From NCBI GenBank assembly GCA_029718625.1, contig CM056378.1, forward strand, positions 65,867,027 to 65,931,026: 64,000 bases of DNA. The letters run 5' to 3'. Made by a program: the position numbers and the translations under genes. The notes under the pieces are model-generated. The model had not been told where the DNA came from and searched no databases. It saw only the letters and a list, made by a program, of their open reading frames with translations. Origin of the DNA: Synaphobranchus kaupii. Lineage: Eukaryota; Chordata; Actinopteri; Anguilliformes; Synaphobranchidae. How positions within the stretch are numbered: position 1 is the first letter of the stretch; every line of letters begins with the position of its first letter. Shown piece by piece: positions 63,579-64,000 of the stretch.

Positions 63579-64000
63579 GAACCAACATTCTCATTTTCAG
63601 ATTAGATGCTGTTTTACAATGGGGAGAATTATTCTTTCAGGGCATGGATCATTTTTGATGACAGATTTGACAGGAAAAATGCGAAATAACCCAAGCTTGG
63701 GGCTTTATTGCGTGGATGGTTGATGTTGTACCTGAAATCAGTGTGGTTACATGAGGTCAGAATGTATGGAAGTTAATGTTTTTAAGTGTCTGTGGTCATT
63801 GTGGATATTTCTGTAGGAAACCATGAAAAGTGGCAAATTCTCAGTGCTGTATAGGAATGGGACATGCCCCGCCAAGCCGTATCTTAGCGGATAGCATAAC
63901 TGCCATCCCAATGTGCACTACTGCAAGTGGACCACAGTACCAATGTTTCATGTGTGGTGTTGGAAATTACAAGCTATGTTTATGTTGTCAATACTGTATT
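63579..64000. other. no recognised element
   Basis: Sequence beyond the LTR start contains no domain-bearing ORF or repeat that I could identify up to the window end. Confidence 0.4.

Overview
The window looks like repeat-dense, gene-poor DNA from a bony fish. The evidence is Sleeping-Beauty-like and other Tc1 elements, PIF/Harbinger, Kolobok (THAP), piggyBac-like, hAT, pogo, DIRS-like, Ty3/gypsy and L2-type LINE sequences, plus introns with GT/AG borders. I found no convincing host gene, rRNA, tRNA or CRISPR array. The only long ORF that looks fully intact is a Tc1 transposase (16924-17964, minus strand). The species cannot be named from the sequence; family names come from motif recognition, not database searches.

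Layout. 0.3-1.4 kb: broken Ty3/gypsy gag with a tRNA-Pro type primer-binding site (PBS). 1.5-6.7 kb: Harbinger-like elements with GGGCC(C)AGTTGTTC ends, one inserted into another, and a third interrupted by a GGGCCCTATC element. 6.8-8.5 kb: Sleeping-Beauty-like Tc1 with a dead transposase. 10.5-24.7 kb: remains of one locus built on a 42-bp minisatellite, split by a GGGCCCTATC element, a Harbinger element with a Myb/SANT-like exon, the intact Tc1, a foldback element with ~660-bp inverted ends, a partial inverted copy of that element, a Harbinger transposase carrier and a Kolobok-like MITE. 24.9-35 kb: Tc1 end, IS630/mariner-like exon, solo LTR with 5-bp duplication, gypsy integrase remnant, hAT remnants with BED fingers, and a Tc1-like element whose catalytic spacing is DD38E. 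36.2-38.2 kb: pogo-type transposase pseudogene ending in a PHD finger.

The most unusual structure is 38993-56472. About 60 copies of a 181-bp satellite run forward for 10 kb and then in reverse for 5.4 kb. The two arms meet at a 590-bp axis that encodes the C-terminal end of a DIRS-type tyrosine recombinase, and the whole block is bounded by matching inverted segments of about 290 bp. It resembles a giant foldback element with satellite arms, comparable in architecture to Drosophila FB/Galileo elements. Later insertions into it have clean target duplications: a piggyBac-like element (TTAA), a Harbinger element (AGG) that received a second copy of itself in opposite orientation (ATG), and a Tc1 fragment in the right terminal repeat only.

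57.1-60.8 kb is an L2-like LINE carrying a THAP-encoding Kolobok element (TTAA duplication). 61.3-63.6 kb is a second SCAN-like gag remnant, with leader, tRNA-Pro PBS and one LTR, all on the minus strand. The features act together mainly as a record of nested insertion: empty sites, target duplications and orientation switches give the order of events.
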